Positions 23,343 through 35,509 of a DNA stretch of 64,000 nucleotides are shown here, in pieces. Position 1 is the first letter of the stretch. Each line of letters opens with the position of its first letter. Made by a program: the position numbers and the translations under genes. The stretch comes from Beverwykella pulmonaria (Eukaryota > Ascomycota > Dothideomycetes > Pleosporales > Melanommataceae): assembly GCA_001599595.1 (NCBI GenBank), contig BCHH01000005.1, positions 721,403-785,402 on the forward strand, read 5' to 3'. The notes below the pieces were generated by a model. It saw only the letters and a list, made by a program, of their open reading frames with translations. It had not been told where the DNA came from and ran no database searches.

Positions 23343-24506
23343 TTAGGTATCCTCGTCTTGGACCTTTACAACATTCTTCCCCTGCGCATGCCCACCCAAT
23401 ATCATCTTATAAGCCTGCCACAAGTTAGCCGTCTTACTGTCCCCATTCTCACCCTCTCCTTACCAATCACTTACCTCCATCGCTTCCCCCATGTCCACCA
23501 CGGTCCCCACATGCACCTTCAACCTTCCCTCCTCTACCATTCTCCCTAAATTCTCCAAAGCTTCTAAGTTTGCAATCCCAGTAATTTGGACATACTCTCT
23601 CGGCACACCGCCGAGAAAACGGGGCCATAGCATATTCTTCGCCATGAGACCAATCGTCGCAAGTAAACCGCTATACGTGTAGCTCTTAGCTCTCGGGCCA
23701 ATCGAGACGAAAGGTTTTCCTTCTGCAAGGAAAGATGGGCAATCATTAAACAAATCCTGTATCCCGACAGCATCGATGACCGCACTGAACCTTGACCCTC
23801 CGAATCTGTCTGCCAAGTCGGCGTACACGAAGCCATGTACTTTGTAGTCGATGACCTACTTTGGTTAACTCTGCTTATCAACAGCAAGCAATGAAACACT
23901 CACTTCATCAACCCCAAGTTCACTAACCCACTCTACATTCCCCGTCGAACACACAGCGACTACCTGCCCGCTCTCTCCCACCTCATCCCGGCACATCTGC
24001 AGCACCAGGTGACCGATCCCTCCACTCGCCCCATTGACCAGTACACTATCCCCCTTCTTCAGCTTCGCATGCTGGATCAATTCCAGCGCCGACGCGCCCG
24101 CGATCCCCAGACCCGCTGCACTTTCCAGGGTTATTGCGTTTGGCTTCCTCATCACTGATGTATGTTCAACGACTACGTACTCCGCCAACGCGCCGGATGT
24201 ACATTTAACATGTTGACCCACGGGAATACTGCCAAAGACCTTCGTCCTAGACTCGAGGTTTCTCTCTATAGGAACTTCGGTGCCGCACTCAACGACAGTG
24301 CCGGAGAAGTCCATTTCTGGGATCGCGGGTGAGGCGCGGAAGAGGAAGGGAAGGAGTTGCATGACTATGCTCGCGCCGGGGTTGAGGGCACAATATGTGA
24401 CGCGGATTAGGACTTGGGTTGGTGATGTGAGAGTTGGGATGGGAACATTTGAGAGGCTGAGGACGGATGAGGGGGGGCCACGACTCTTGTGTGTCCATGC
24501 TTGCAT
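23343..24506 (-). CDS. MDR-family NAD(P)H-dependent oxidoreductase (quinone reductase-like)
   Basis: Three exons (23904..24506, 23475..23855, 23343..23414), all phase 0, give 351 residues, the normal length of zinc-independent medium-chain reductases. The N-terminal GroES-like half contains YCALNPGASIVMQ and PEMDFSGTVVECG. The Rossmann half has the nucleotide-binding NGASGGIGH (158-166) and IDAVG. Cysteine/histidine zinc ligands of alcohol dehydrogenases are absent, so it should act as a quinone or enone reductase using NADPH in the cytosol. In polyketide clusters such enzymes serve as trans-acting enoyl reductases, but no PKS is visible here. It faces the MFS gene tail to tail and is a plausible but unproven member of the UstYa cluster. 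Confidence 0.9.
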
Positions 24507-25179
24507 GTTTTTGATTATTGTGATGGAGATGCGAGGACGAAATGTGCTAAACGAGATGAAAGAAACGGAGAGCTCAAGTGTTTCAAATTGTTAATAAGAG
24601 GGACCGAAGAAGGGAAGGCCACGTTGATAAATCAAAACATGAGGAAGCAAGACAATACCTGCGCTTGTGATGCAGTTGCGGCTGAAGATACGATGCACCA
24701 CATAAATGTTTCTGGACTAGCGCAGCCGTTAAGTAATCCGCTGTGAATTTTCCCTTTCAGAAATGAAAGGCGTTGAAATGCCTTCTTGGTTCGGATTTTT
24801 GGTGCCAGTGGCTGCTCAGGCGGCCTCAGACTGACTTACAAAATATCCAAAGAAACTACGGGACCTAATGACAGGTCTTCAATTACACTGCGTGGAGACT
24901 TAGTCAAATACGAGAGTGGTGGCATGCCAAGCCTAGGCGTCGACACATAGTCCGTCATGGCCCACCTACAAGCTCTTCTATATTGTAATGTGTCTTGCTT
25001 GTCGCGGTAAATGTGGGAAAGACAAGCAACAAGACAAAAAAAAAATTATGAATCGGCGATCTTCTTGAGCGTCCGCGCCATTCCGCAAGCCGATTCTAAA
25101 GTACGAAGCCCCTACTTCGTAACAGTCTCCCAGCGTGAAAGGCCGAAGCGAAATAACGGCACTTCTGCACACCAAGCCA

Positions 25180-26230
25180 CTATCGGTTCAATACATCGAC
25201 AAAGAGGGAACGGGTGACAACTAACGCTTCCAATACGATAAGGGTATACACTTCGAGCGTTTGCCAGTATAGAGACCAGGTGTATGCATATCCCATGTAG
25301 CCATTCGTCACACTAACGCGAAGCGCCGCCATCCCGACATGCGCCACGAAAAGACAAAGCGCTGTAAGGAAGGTTGATTTGGACAGAGGTGGCGTTGTTG
25401 AAGAAGTACACGCAAGGATGGCGATACTAAGGACTAATGGAAGTTCAGCACAAGTCGGGCTTAGGACGCACCAGACGTACTCAGGATATCCGACAAAATG
25501 TCCAGTTGACCAGAGGTCGAGTTGAGAAAAAGATTGTGCGGCTCGTTATCTTGATTCATCGGAAAAGTCGTTAGGCACTCCACTAGGGACAGTTAGCAGG
25601 CTGACCTCCGTTCACGGTCTTAGCACTCACGAGCTTCCCCGTCCATGTGCGGACACGCACTAGCCATGTACAAGCTCTGATATATCCAGCAGATAACCGT
25701 GAACCCAGTAACTCCCCAGAAGTAGGACTTAAAATTCCGCGACAGACGGGAGACGAGGCCATAGAGAGCCGAAAGACACGCCAATTTAATCGCGAAGATA
25801 GAAGACCACAAGATTGGGATAAGAAACTGGGTCCACCCTACCAGTCCCACAAGCGACTCCATTTCATCGGGCTTCAGCGATATGCGGCGTCGGTTGGCGG
25901 CTTCCATGAGATACATCGTGGGTAGCTTGTAGTAGAGCATTGCCGTCCCGAAAAATGCACCATGTGCGGCAAGGAGGGCCAGGTAATCTGCTGTGGCTAG
26001 TCGCTTGCGAGGAGCACCTCGAGTCCGGAAACGAGATATGACGGAAAGTAAGGTAATACAGAAGAAAAGACCAAGAGAATACTGGGGAGCTATTTAGCAC
26101 AAAGCGAATGAGCGCGAAATTGCTGGCTCACCTGGAAGACGGCCTTTGGTAATATTCCGGCATGATCGATTTTCGCCCGCCTTGCAGGGTCTCGGGAAGA
26201 AGTCGGTAAAGGGTTCAACATATCAGCCAT
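25180..26230 (-). CDS. Fungal 7TM (rhodopsin-like domain) membrane protein, second copy
   Basis: Four exons (26132..26230, 25631..26081, 25481..25582, 25180..25433) give 301 residues with about seven hydrophobic segments. Exon 3 ends in the family hallmark LDILSDIL, and removing the 47-nt intron that follows (GTACGT..CATTAG) restores the frame into ILSIAIL and then AALRVSVTNGY and WSLYWQTLEVYTLIVLEALVV, which match the last helices of fungal rhodopsin-domain proteins. The start ATG at 26230 was chosen because the first intron then joins in phase; an upstream in-frame ATG exists. The protein is shorter than the 7TM protein at 18205 and has almost no C-terminal tail. Function is unknown; these proteins may act as surface receptors. 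Confidence 0.8.
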
Positions 26231-26413
26231 TTTCGCAAAAGGTGGGTACAATATAGTTTTAAAAAAAAAAAGGCTGTGAATTCGGAAGCTCAAGACCGTT
26301 GTTGCTTTGATTTCTTCGAGTTGAGGGCTGATTCCTCGTGCAATGTGGGCCACATCCCTGCTGCAGATCGCTCAATTTGTGGCCGAACATTTGTGCTAGC
26401 GGCATCAGCTTAG

Positions 26414-28078
26414 TCAGGCTGGGTGTCGCTCCCAAACAACAATGCTCTTTTCCATCCCAGTGTGAACTGGCAGGTCCTGTCGTCCTCGTACACGAATTTT
26501 GCGACGCACCTCAGTACCAGCATGTAGATATTCTACCTTTCGCAAGGATTGCAAGTGTGGTAGTGTAACCGCATATTCCAACATACTCCTCCATTCCCTC
26601 CTCTGTTCTATGCGCAGAGGCCGAATATACTTGTCCCAACGCCTATGAGGTATTGATACATCTTCACGGTCGACCGGATCAACGGTTTTGCGATCACGTT
26701 CTACCCTTTTGCGAAGTAGATTCCAGATTTTGTGTTCTCCAGAAGTGGTGAAGTGCATATCGCGAGGAAGCGCTGAATAATCCGGTGTAGGGCCAGGGTC
26801 AGAGAAAGGAGGAGTCTCAAAGGATATATATATACCCAAATATTCCAGCGTGTATGGAAGAATGCGCGTTAAAAGGCGTGCAACTGTTTCAATTGGGCTG
26901 GTGTCCCACATAGTTGTCTCGCTGGACTGGTGAGATCGCCATTCAGGAATACGAAGCGACCTCAAGTTTACCATATGCCGGAATCCCTTTCCGAGGGCGG
27001 TGGGACGGCCGATCGCAGGCTCGTAGAGATTAGGTGCGGAGCATATATTGAGTTCTTGGATCGTGGGGATATCGTAATCCACTCCTCCCGGGTCGGCATG
27101 CATGACATGAAGAGTATGAAGGCGAGAAAAATTGTGGAAGAACGTTTCCTGTTCCCAGACACGACACATTCTCCAATCCACGTTTTGAATTTGCAATTCA
27201 GAGAGCAAGCACTGGAGACGACCAGGACCAGGTTGTAGTCTACTTAGGGATGGAAGGTGGAATACATTGCTGAGGATGACCATCTGGAGAGATGGGATGG
27301 AAATAATGCGCAGTAAGTCTTGTGTACTAGGTGCATTGGAAACTCTTTCGGTAACATCGAAATGCGGACTTTCCCAAAAATTGGAAACTTGATTCTTGAA
27401 AGCAGAAAGATCCAGAGACAAAACCCTCAGCTTGGAAAAGGTATGAAGGCCAGGGTTCGGCGACGCTGCCCGCAGGAGAGGGCCAAGAGAGTGCATCGTA
27501 TTCTCATTGATAGAAACGTCTAACGCCGAGGATACTGCAAAATGTATGCTCTCAACATTAGGGCACATAACCAATAAAAGTGCTGTGTGAGCCTGGAAAA
27601 TTTCGGCTTCCAGTGTGTCCCGAACTTGCATTTGCTCAAGACAGGCGAGAGTCCTGGATACGACCGTTTCCATGGCCTCCGCCGCTTTCTTGGCCAGTGT
27701 TTGTGTTGGGAGATGCACTTGGCGGAATTCCCCCCTAGTAAATGGTTGACCAGCAAGAGAATTAGCGGCTCCTAGAGTATCAAACAGCTGGGGTACATAT
27801 GCTCGCTCGTCGATGCAGATATCCCTAACGTACTGACGGATAACGGGACGGCGACGCAGAGCGCGCGTGAAGTTTCCTAGTAGTACATCCGGAGGAAGGC
27901 TCTGGTCCACATACTGGAAGCTGCGATATATGACCTTGCTAGTCACCTGGTTGAGCCGTTCAGAGACCAGTGCAAGGCTGAGCACAGCGGTGCGGTCCAG
28001 ATACTCAGTGATGGAAAGTAAGAGCTCCGTAGGAAGAGTCGAGAGGAAGTCATGCGCATCATGAACTGTCTCTTCCAT
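26414..28078 (-). CDS. F-box protein
   Basis: A single frame of 554 residues without introns. Residues ~10-55 match an F-box (FLSTLPTELLLSITEYLDRTA, continuing SLALVSERLNQVTSKVIYRSF), the segment that binds Skp1 in SCF ubiquitin ligases. The remainder is a leucine-rich, irregular region with several LRSL/LQSL-type stretches like the degenerate LRR part of ascomycete F-box proteins, presumably the substrate-binding part. No kinase or WD40 domain is seen. Ascomycete genomes carry dozens of such fast-evolving F-box genes, so the target cannot be named. Confidence 0.85.
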   Translation of the reverse strand: MEETVHDAHDFLSTLPTELLLSITEYLDRTAVLSLALVSERLNQVTSKVIYRSFQYVDQSLPPDVLLGNFTRALRRRPVIRQYVRDICIDERAYVPQLFDTLGAANSLAGQPFTRGEFRQVHLPTQTLAKKAAEAMETVVSRTLACLEQMQVRDTLEAEIFQAHTALLLVMCPNVESIHFAVSSALDVSINENTMHSLGPLLRAASPNPGLHTFSKLRVLSLDLSAFKNQVSNFWESPHFDVTERVSNAPSTQDLLRIISIPSLQMVILSNVFHLPSLSRLQPGPGRLQCLLSELQIQNVDWRMCRVWEQETFFHNFSRLHTLHVMHADPGGVDYDIPTIQELNICSAPNLYEPAIGRPTALGKGFRHMVNLRSLRIPEWRSHQSSETTMWDTSPIETVARLLTRILPYTLEYLGIYISFETPPFSDPGPTPDYSALPRDMHFTTSGEHKIWNLLRKRVERDRKTVDPVDREDVSIPHRRWDKYIRPLRIEQRREWRSMLEYAVTLPHLQSLRKVEYLHAGTEVRRKIRVRGRQDLPVHTGMEKSIVVWERHPA

Positions 28079-30234
28079 CTTAAGGCGAGATGAGTAGCGA
28101 TATGTGTTTTGGTGGGGATGACACTTATGATGAGTGAGAGTGCGTTAACTCGATGCGTGCAAGGCGATCATGCGGCGCTAAACAAGCGAGCCAATCATGA
28201 GCCCAACATTCCACAACCTCCAGATTTCTTTTTCTCTTCCTCCTTTTCCAATGCATCAGGCTTCGTCATGAAATTTGCACCTCTTACTGTAGCCTGGTAC
28301 TCGAAGACACGAATAAAAATTAACTCCTTTGAATCTCCCTCCCTCCACCCGTTGTTCAGATTAGCGAGCGATCACCCAAGGCACCAAAATCCGCGTGGAG
28401 TTCAAGCCTAGCCACGATATCAACACTCATAAACAGCATCCGGGTGGAAGACTTATCACACCCAATTCAACGGAACACGTTAGAATCATTGTAGTTTGGG
28501 TACCTAAATCATCACTCTACCTGATCACGGTTGATCTTAAACCTCTCCACAATCTTCTCGCCCATACTAGCGGCATCCAAATCTTTATCGGTAAGCATCA
28601 TCCCAGAAATACTTTAACGAACGAATGTTTCCTAGAATTTGCATGCCCTATTTTAGAAGTTCTGCCGTATCCGACATGTAAAGCCTTATCCAGACGATGT
28701 TGCTCGGCTGGAAGCCACATTAGGTACCGATTCGGAAAATATGGTGGCGAGGCCAAAGTTCAAGATTAGCCTCAAATCTGAGGCTTACAGTCTGTTGCTA
28801 GAAACGAAGGATTGGATGAATGACAGGCATTTACGACTTAGCCACTACAAGCTACATGCTATAGTTCGGACAGCTTGTCATATTTAAGTGGAGGAACTTG
28901 ACGGACTCATGCTGCTCGCCGAAATGATGATCGTAGGTCAAGCTTCGCATTGTGTTTCGATAAACCTTTGTACCATTGTCTTGACGGCCGGCGGCTCCTT
29001 TGCGAGCGCATAGACCATGTTCCGGATTTCGCATGGAAGGGAAATGAATTTGGACACATTGGGGCCATTCGCAGGCTTAATCGTCCTCACCTTCTTCAGA
29101 GGTTGACTATTATCGACGTTTTCATCAATACTGTCCAATCGTTTGGGGGAGGGGCTACCAAATCAGCCGTCGGATCAAAGCTCTTCGTAGTTGAGTCAGT
29201 GTCTTTACCATCTTCTCCATCTCGCTATTACTTCGCCCTAGGGACTTAGGAGTACTTGACAAGAACGACGAGAAACTTAGAGTCCGGTTTCACATACTTT
29301 TTGGGTAGGATCTATCCAGAATGAGAGTTTGCGACAGATTGTGGTTCGTAAATAACTGGGACCGTGCGGAGCTTGGAGGCGGCGGGTATTGAGGAATCGA
29401 GGATTACTGACGAAATTGCAGCGCCGTACAATGGACTTTATGCCTAGAATCTCTTGTACCATGTATTTGTTTTCTTTATGGTGCTGTTGACTTGTAGCGC
29501 AGTCACCAGAGACTTTGTTCAATGAGACGGGGATGCTTTTAACGTGGAGCTTACAGGTTGTTTGCGTTGTCTTCGAATCTTAAGATTGCCGAAGAGGCTA
29601 GGGGTTTTGAGGAAATTGGAAGCTTCCAGCTAGACTTCTTGACAGGAACATCCTGCTGGGTATTCTCCATATTTGTTGCGTCAGGGTGTGGTGCGGGCTC
29701 AGTAGTGTGGCTCAACGGTAAACAACGCACGAATAACTAGGGGAAAAATAGAAGATTAAGCGAAGGCTGGTGACAATATGAATGACTTCCTAGACCGTTA
29801 TTACTTCACGGCCCTTCGGTAACATCTCTATTGTAAAGGATACATGTCTTTGCTTTGAAGCATGAAAGACTCATGAGCATTCCAAGAAGTGCTTGAACGT
29901 ACCTGACTGTCTGAACGCATTCTTCGGAGGTCAGGTCTGGTAGTCGAGGATGCAGATCCAAGTACTGCTCCTAAATGGACTTTTACTTGTGCTGTATGCC
30001 CTCATGTGAAGAATATATCGCTTTGAGAAAGCATGGGTCGATATATCTCATTAAGCGTCAATGGAGGAACTCAAGAAATTGAAATCTGGTTGATGAACAT
30101 TTGATTTAAATTGAATAATACCTCTCAGTAAAGTAACAGCAGCCACCAGATCCTCCGCAACACTTATGCTTACAAAAACACTCACAAATCGCATTATCCA
30201 AAGCTAGTATCTTCTCACTAATTCTACCATATCA
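28079..30234. other. Gene-poor stretch with one gene fragment
   Basis: Apart from the small 2EXR-like fragment at 28938..29138 I see no coding sequence. The AT-rich part at 29750-30230 probably holds the 3' end of the MFS gene that follows. Confidence 0.45.
28938..29138 (-). pseudogene. Fragment of a 2EXR-type fungal protein
   Basis: A 66-codon frame begins with a short polar leader and then reads KFISLPCEIRNMVYALAKE, the typical start of the 2EXR domain (F-x-x-LP-x-EIR-x-x-IY) of many ascomycete proteins of unknown function. The frame stops soon after and nothing matching the rest of the domain follows. Either a truncated copy or an unrecognised exon. Confidence 0.4.
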
Positions 30235-31898
30235 TTAGATAAGTTCCTCCATCCGATGCAACTCTGAATTCCTTGTCCAAGTTCGGATCTTCTTTCCCAG
30301 CCCATAATATAACGGTAAAGCAAAAATAGCCGGTCCAATTGCACAAGCAAATATCACCATTATCGGAGTAATCCACCCATCCTTGCTTGTATGGGCGAGA
30401 TCAAAGATCCAGTACGAGTAACTGAAGCCAATGAAATTCTTGCAGACCGTGGCAACAACCATGATCTCTCCAGAAATAGGTTTGTAGCAGTCGATGGCGT
30501 AAGCAATGGAGATAGTCGGCACGGAAGTGACTGCTAAGCCAGAAAGGCCGAAGCCCCAAACAATGATGTGGCCCCACGCCCATTGGCGCTGGTATGCGAG
30601 GCCGCCAAGAATGAAGGATAGGATCATGACAATCACGTAGGGCCACAATGCTGTTAGTCGCATCTCAGCTTCGCGAATGCCATTGTTTTTCTTCGTTGCT
30701 CGCGCGGCTACCCAGTCGGAGAATGGTCCAGCGGTGGCAAGCCCAATCAGCGCGCCCACGACGAATGCGAAGTTTGTGTAGCCGACTTGCTGTGGGTTCA
30801 ATAGATAGGGCGGCGTGGCGAAGACGACAGACTCGGTCATGTTGAAGAAGAGAACGAGGTCCGCAGGACCAGCGAGCATGAGACCTGCCCAGAGAACGAT
30901 GGGGTTGAAGAACACTTTGATTGGGGTCCAGGTATCGCGGACGATGAACATCTTCCAACGTGAGTCCGCCTTCTGAAACGGCATGAATTGCGCACGAGAT
31001 GGTCGGCCTTTTCCAACAGGTGGTTCAGCGACTGAGCTATTGTCCGAATCTACACCGGTGTGAGAGGCCTGCTTCTCCATCTCTCCGCCCTCAACACTGT
31101 TCGCCACGCCGGTGGGTTGTTGGGTAGAGTTCAAAGTCTCAATATTATTTCCACGATTGGCGCGATGATATTTTGTCTCTGGGAAGGTGAAGGCGATCAT
31201 AAAAATTGCGAAAGCGGAGAGTGCGGTCTCGAGCCAGAAGAAAGATTTCCATCCGTGGTGAGCAGCAATAGAACCACTCATGACAGGCCCAAGGAAGGCA
31301 CCAAGGAAGTAACCCGTGAAGTAGACGCCAGTCCATAGACCACGCTCATGGAGGAAGAATACATCCGCAATCATCTGAACAGGGATGGACTCGCTGGTTG
31401 CACAAACTAGACCGTTCAAGGCCCTGGCAGCGAGAAGACTGCGATGCGAAGTAGCGAGCGCCTCCCAGATACACGTCAGCATGATCAAAACTGAGAAGAC
31501 CAAGCTGACGGCTCGACGCCCAAAAATGTTGCTGAGGGGGACAATGATAAAGTTCGCGAAACCGAGCGTGATGACCGTGATACCCGTTAGGAAGGCCAGT
31601 TGAGAGTTGTTGAGATGAAATTCTTGACCGAGAAGAGGGAACATGGGGGCGATGGATAGAGCACCAGTGACGGAGATCCAAGTGAACAGCCACTGGCTGG
31701 CCATGACGGTAACTGATATTCTTATTAACCCTTGAATCTTCGCAGATGAGGGGCATACGAACGCTTCCATGTGGTGGACCAATTGAGAGGGTCCTGAGGA
31801 TCTTGCGAAGGGGATGGAATGAGGGCTTTCTTCACATCTTTCTTCTCACTCATGATTTCAGTGCCCGGCACTGGATCGACAATCTCGTGTGATGCCAT
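30235..31898 (-). CDS. MFS transporter
   Basis: Exons 31763..31898 and 30235..31712 (intron of 50 nt, GTTCGT..ATATCAG) give 537 residues. ATG at 31898 sits in a good CACC-ATG-G context. The N-terminus carries DPQDPLNWSTTWK, the standard fungal MFS lead-in. Twelve helices follow, with IVPLSNIFGRRAVSL after helix 2, the RALNGLVCATSESIPVQMIADVFF helix region and GYFLGAFLGPVMSG in helix 5. A loop of about 85 residues (rich in Ser, Glu and Lys) separates the halves. The DHA1-like layout suggests export of drugs or metabolites, but the substrate is not visible. It lies head to tail with the acyl-CoA dehydrogenase gene upstream on the same strand. Confidence 0.88.
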
Positions 31899-33075
31899 GG
31901 TGAGAACAAATGATGTCGTATCGAGTCTCTTAACAGAGACTTGAGGGAAGAGGACGAAAGGGCCACACAGAATCGATGCTAATACTTCGGAGTGCGACAT
32001 CGAGCGTCTTATATGTTCTTCCAGTCACTTACTCTCCCCAATCCGGAGCACCGGGAAAATCCTGTATTGGCTTCATTCCAGCATGCCGTGCTCACACAGT
32101 AGCCTGCCACGCGACAATATGGCGTCCCAAACAGATAGTTTCAGCTATCCGTCTGCCAAACACTAGTCAGCGCAAGAGGAGCCATGGTTTCGACGGTCAG
32201 CCAGGTGAAGATCCCGGACCAGAAGTTGTATAAAGCTCAGATAAGCTTTGATATAAAAAGCAAGCAGTACAGTGCGTGATTGGTTCTGATCGATCTGAGG
32301 CCATGGATAAGGGTTTTCTCAAGTCATGGATGAATGCGCCAGCATACATTTATCGCTAAGTTGAGCGAATCAAACTCCCAGAACTTGGGATTATGGTGAG
32401 CATCACTATCTGATGGTTGCACTACATAATCATACCCGAAAAACCTATCGTGTATAATTAGTTAAGCAGATAAAGAAAAATTCATGTAAGCGCTTCCCTG
32501 TCCCTTCAATGCTCACTTGCTCTTGCTTGTCCGGAAGATCTTATAAGAGGGAGCAATTTCCACTGCGCAGAATCCACCATCATCTCGCCTCGTTTCCCAT
32601 ACCCCAATTGGACAAATCTAGCCCTAGTGTTCTGCATAATGATCGGAGGTCCTGTGGGGCTGAAGTTTCATCTGCTACGGTCCGAGTGGAGTTCCAGTGG
32701 GGACCCCGTCGGACATTGCGGGGAGGCGCCGCCAATTATTTGCGCTACTCAACGACCATAGCGGAAAGACTCTCAGCGCAACGCTCGCAATGCGATTCGC
32801 ATGACATTATCGTTAGATGGAGCCGTTGTGGATAAGGAGAATCACAGGGCCGGTGCGGGTCTAGTTTAGAGCCAGAGGCCGAAGACAGGGCCCAGCGAAA
32901 CTGCAGCCAAATATAAGTAGACAGAACATTAGATGTGGGCCCAAGCCTCTTCTTATTCGCTATCTTTAGATAATACTACTTTAAATCCTTCGTTTAGTAG
33001 AGGTGTCGTGTGCGTATTCTCTACAGACAGAGCATATCTAACAGGAATGCTTCGACCCACCCACCCATGGTGCGA
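31899..33075. other. Intergenic region upstream of the MFS gene
   Basis: No gene seen in these ~1.2 kb between the MFS start and the end of the acyl-CoA dehydrogenase gene. It presumably contains the MFS promoter. Confidence 0.45.
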
Positions 33076-35121
33076 TCATAGCTTTCCTTGCATCCGTGCA
33101 AGAGCATCACCATCACCTAGAAAGATTTTCCTATCTAATAGCACTTTCTGCTGCCATGGGTCTTGCCCTTGAGTTCTGGGGTCCACCAAAGCTTTGGACT
33201 GAGCCCACCGGGTGGCAGCCTCGACAGCGACCTCATCGCGGCTGACAGTAGCATCGTACATGAGCAAACAGCTACAGGCCACCGCCTCGATATGTTCTAG
33301 AACCTCTCGTCCACGATATAAAAGCTCTTCCTTATCCGCTTCCCCTGTCAAATCCAGCAAAGTTTTCAATCTACCTTCAACAACGAGGGTATCTTCCTCG
33401 AAATCTTGGGTGCAGCTCTGCAAGACGGACTGCACCCAGGGGGCAAAAACATTCTCGAGCACCTTGCCATTGCCTAGGCGTTTGTCGACCAAAACTCGTA
33501 CAACGTCGTCGGCCATCACGCTGACAGTCCCTTCCCAGATTGGGTTCACGAGATTGTCGCGATAGATCTTTGCGATGTTCATCAAGCCGCCGTCTTCGTT
33601 ATTCTCGCAGTATCCTACGCCTCCAAGTGATTCTATACAATTGCGCAGGCCATTGACAGATGCGACACTGACTTGCGCTTTCATCACCGGAGTGAGGAGT
33701 CGTAACAGAGTTTGAACAGTAGTTTTATCTTTTGGAATCAGCTTGTTGGCTTTCGTATTCGCCACCATCTCTTCCCAATTCTGCTCTGCGGCTCCCTGGA
33801 GTGCAACGCCGAAGAAAGCGAAATGCGCAGCGGCCCAGTACTTCACGGTCTCGTCGGCCATCCAGCGAAGATGCGTCGGGTTATCTTGCAGCAGGCTACC
33901 CTGCACCTTCCGAACCTTCGTGTACGCACGACTGATCGCTAAACCGCGCGCCCAGTTCCCTGCAGAGCCAGCAGCAGTGTGGAGGCGAGTAATATTGAGA
34001 ATGGCGGAAATTTCTTTGACGCCTTGACCTTCCTTGCCGATCAGCCAAGCTCGAGTCCCTTTGAGCTCTAATTCTGCCGTAGGAAGGGATTTAGTGCCTA
34101 GTTTGTTCTTCAACCGCTGGATGCGGATGCCGTTGAGCTCGGTCCGGGGCGTTTCATTCACAAGATTATCGATCGTTCCGGTCGCGTGTGTTTCTCTTCG
34201 GCGCATAGGAGCGTAGAAAGCGCTGAGCCTTCCCTTTGAGGTCCGAGCAAGTAGAACAGCCATCTCGGAATCAGTTGCGCTACTGAACCACTTGAATCCA
34301 TCGATCCTCCATGGGCCTAAGGGCATACCGACGGCATCGTAGCCCTCCTGATTGGTGGCGAGTCTCTGGGCCACAGTTTCCGTCTCGCTGACGTCGCTTC
34401 CTCCGGTTCTTTCTGTCATCCACTGTCCACTCGTCCATGCCACCTCCGGGTCTCGACTTGTCAATCTTTTATAGGCTTCCTCCATGATCTTCTTCCTTCC
34501 TGGTTGGTCCCCATCTTCATCTCCAAGATGTTTCAATAGCAAGGTCGCAGCACCATCGGTCACTACCAAGATCAGATGTTAGCACGCAAATATTACCCAG
34601 CCGAACGGAATTGTCTCACTAGCCATCGGGCAACCGGTCATGGTGGCTGTAGATATCCACATATGCCCGATCGCAAACTCATGGATACGCCGATTCCAAC
34701 TCCTGTTTTTCTTCTCATACGCAACCGCTACAACCCCCTCTTTGTACCCAATTTCTTTGAGCGTTTGCCATCCCGTCGTCGTCCAAAGTGGGTCATTACG
34801 ATTCTCTGCTCCGAATGTAGTGAGAGGTCGCAGAACTGGGTGATTTGTCTCTGCATCTGTAGAATGTTTGAGGACCGATGGGTCTAAGGCGACGCGTGCA
34901 ATGCGGTGAATGTCGTCGGTCACGTGAGTCGTGTTGGGAGGGATATATAGGTCGACGATCCGAGCAAGGACTGTGTCGTCGGATAAACTGATAGCGCTTT
35001 CATGCTGAGATCGAATTCGGGATGGAAGAGATGTCGGAGAGGTGTACTGGGGTGGGAAGGTTGGCAATGTCTGAAAGAAACCTGCGGTGGATGACGACGC
35101 CGTAAGCGGCTTATCCGCCAT
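33076..35121 (-). CDS. AidB-like acyl-CoA dehydrogenase family protein
   Basis: Exons 34620..35121 and 33076..34562 (57-nt intron, GTGAGA..TTGGTAG, phase 1) give 662 residues. The second exon holds the FAD/acyl-CoA dehydrogenase fold: WMTERTGGSDVS is the conserved segment next to the flavin, FKWFSSATDSEMAVLLART follows, and LGGVGYCE with WEGTVSVMADDVVR near the end match the C-terminal helical domain of the AidB/ACAD branch. AidB-like enzymes are flavoproteins linked to alkylation-stress response in bacteria; fungal members are poorly studied and may oxidise unusual acyl-CoAs in peroxisomes or mitochondria. I see no strong targeting signal; the C-terminal GKL is not a canonical PTS1 but is close to one. 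The N-terminal ~165 residues match the extension seen in AidB. Confidence 0.9.
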
Positions 35122-35433
35122 GGTACAAGGATAAATTCTAAGCGTATGAATGAATGAGATATCTCTGTATTACTTCTCCAGCGAAACAAGTGGTGATGGG
35201 GTAATCGACTGTGAAGTCTAAAGAATGTGATGGTTCTCACACGCTAATTTTATGCCTCGGTCCATCAGCCAACCCCGCTTACTTAGGCAATATGAAACCA
35301 TTTACAGATCCAAGCCTTACGAAACCATACAAGCATCACTTATTGTAACCAAAAAGACATCTGAATTATATATTTCTAGAATAGACATATATGTATACTG
35401 CTTACACACACACCTCAGTTTCGAACGCTTGAA

Positions 35434-35507
35434 GCTGATGTGATTGATGCTGTGTGATTGATGCTGGTGTGATTGATGCTGATGTGATCGATGCTGATGT
35501 GATTAAG
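35434..35507. repeat. 15-bp tandem repeat, about five units
   Basis: Five imperfect copies of GCTGATGTGATTGAT, one of them 14 bases long and the last ending GATTAAG. It sits just beyond the 3' end of the small minus-strand ORF at 35510. Confidence 0.9.
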
Positions 35508-35509
35508 GA

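Noticed and set aside
25434..25480. Frameshift in the second 7TM gene
   Set aside because: A 47-nt intron (GTACGT..CATTAG) explains it and rebuilds the LDILSDIL-ILSIAIL helix.
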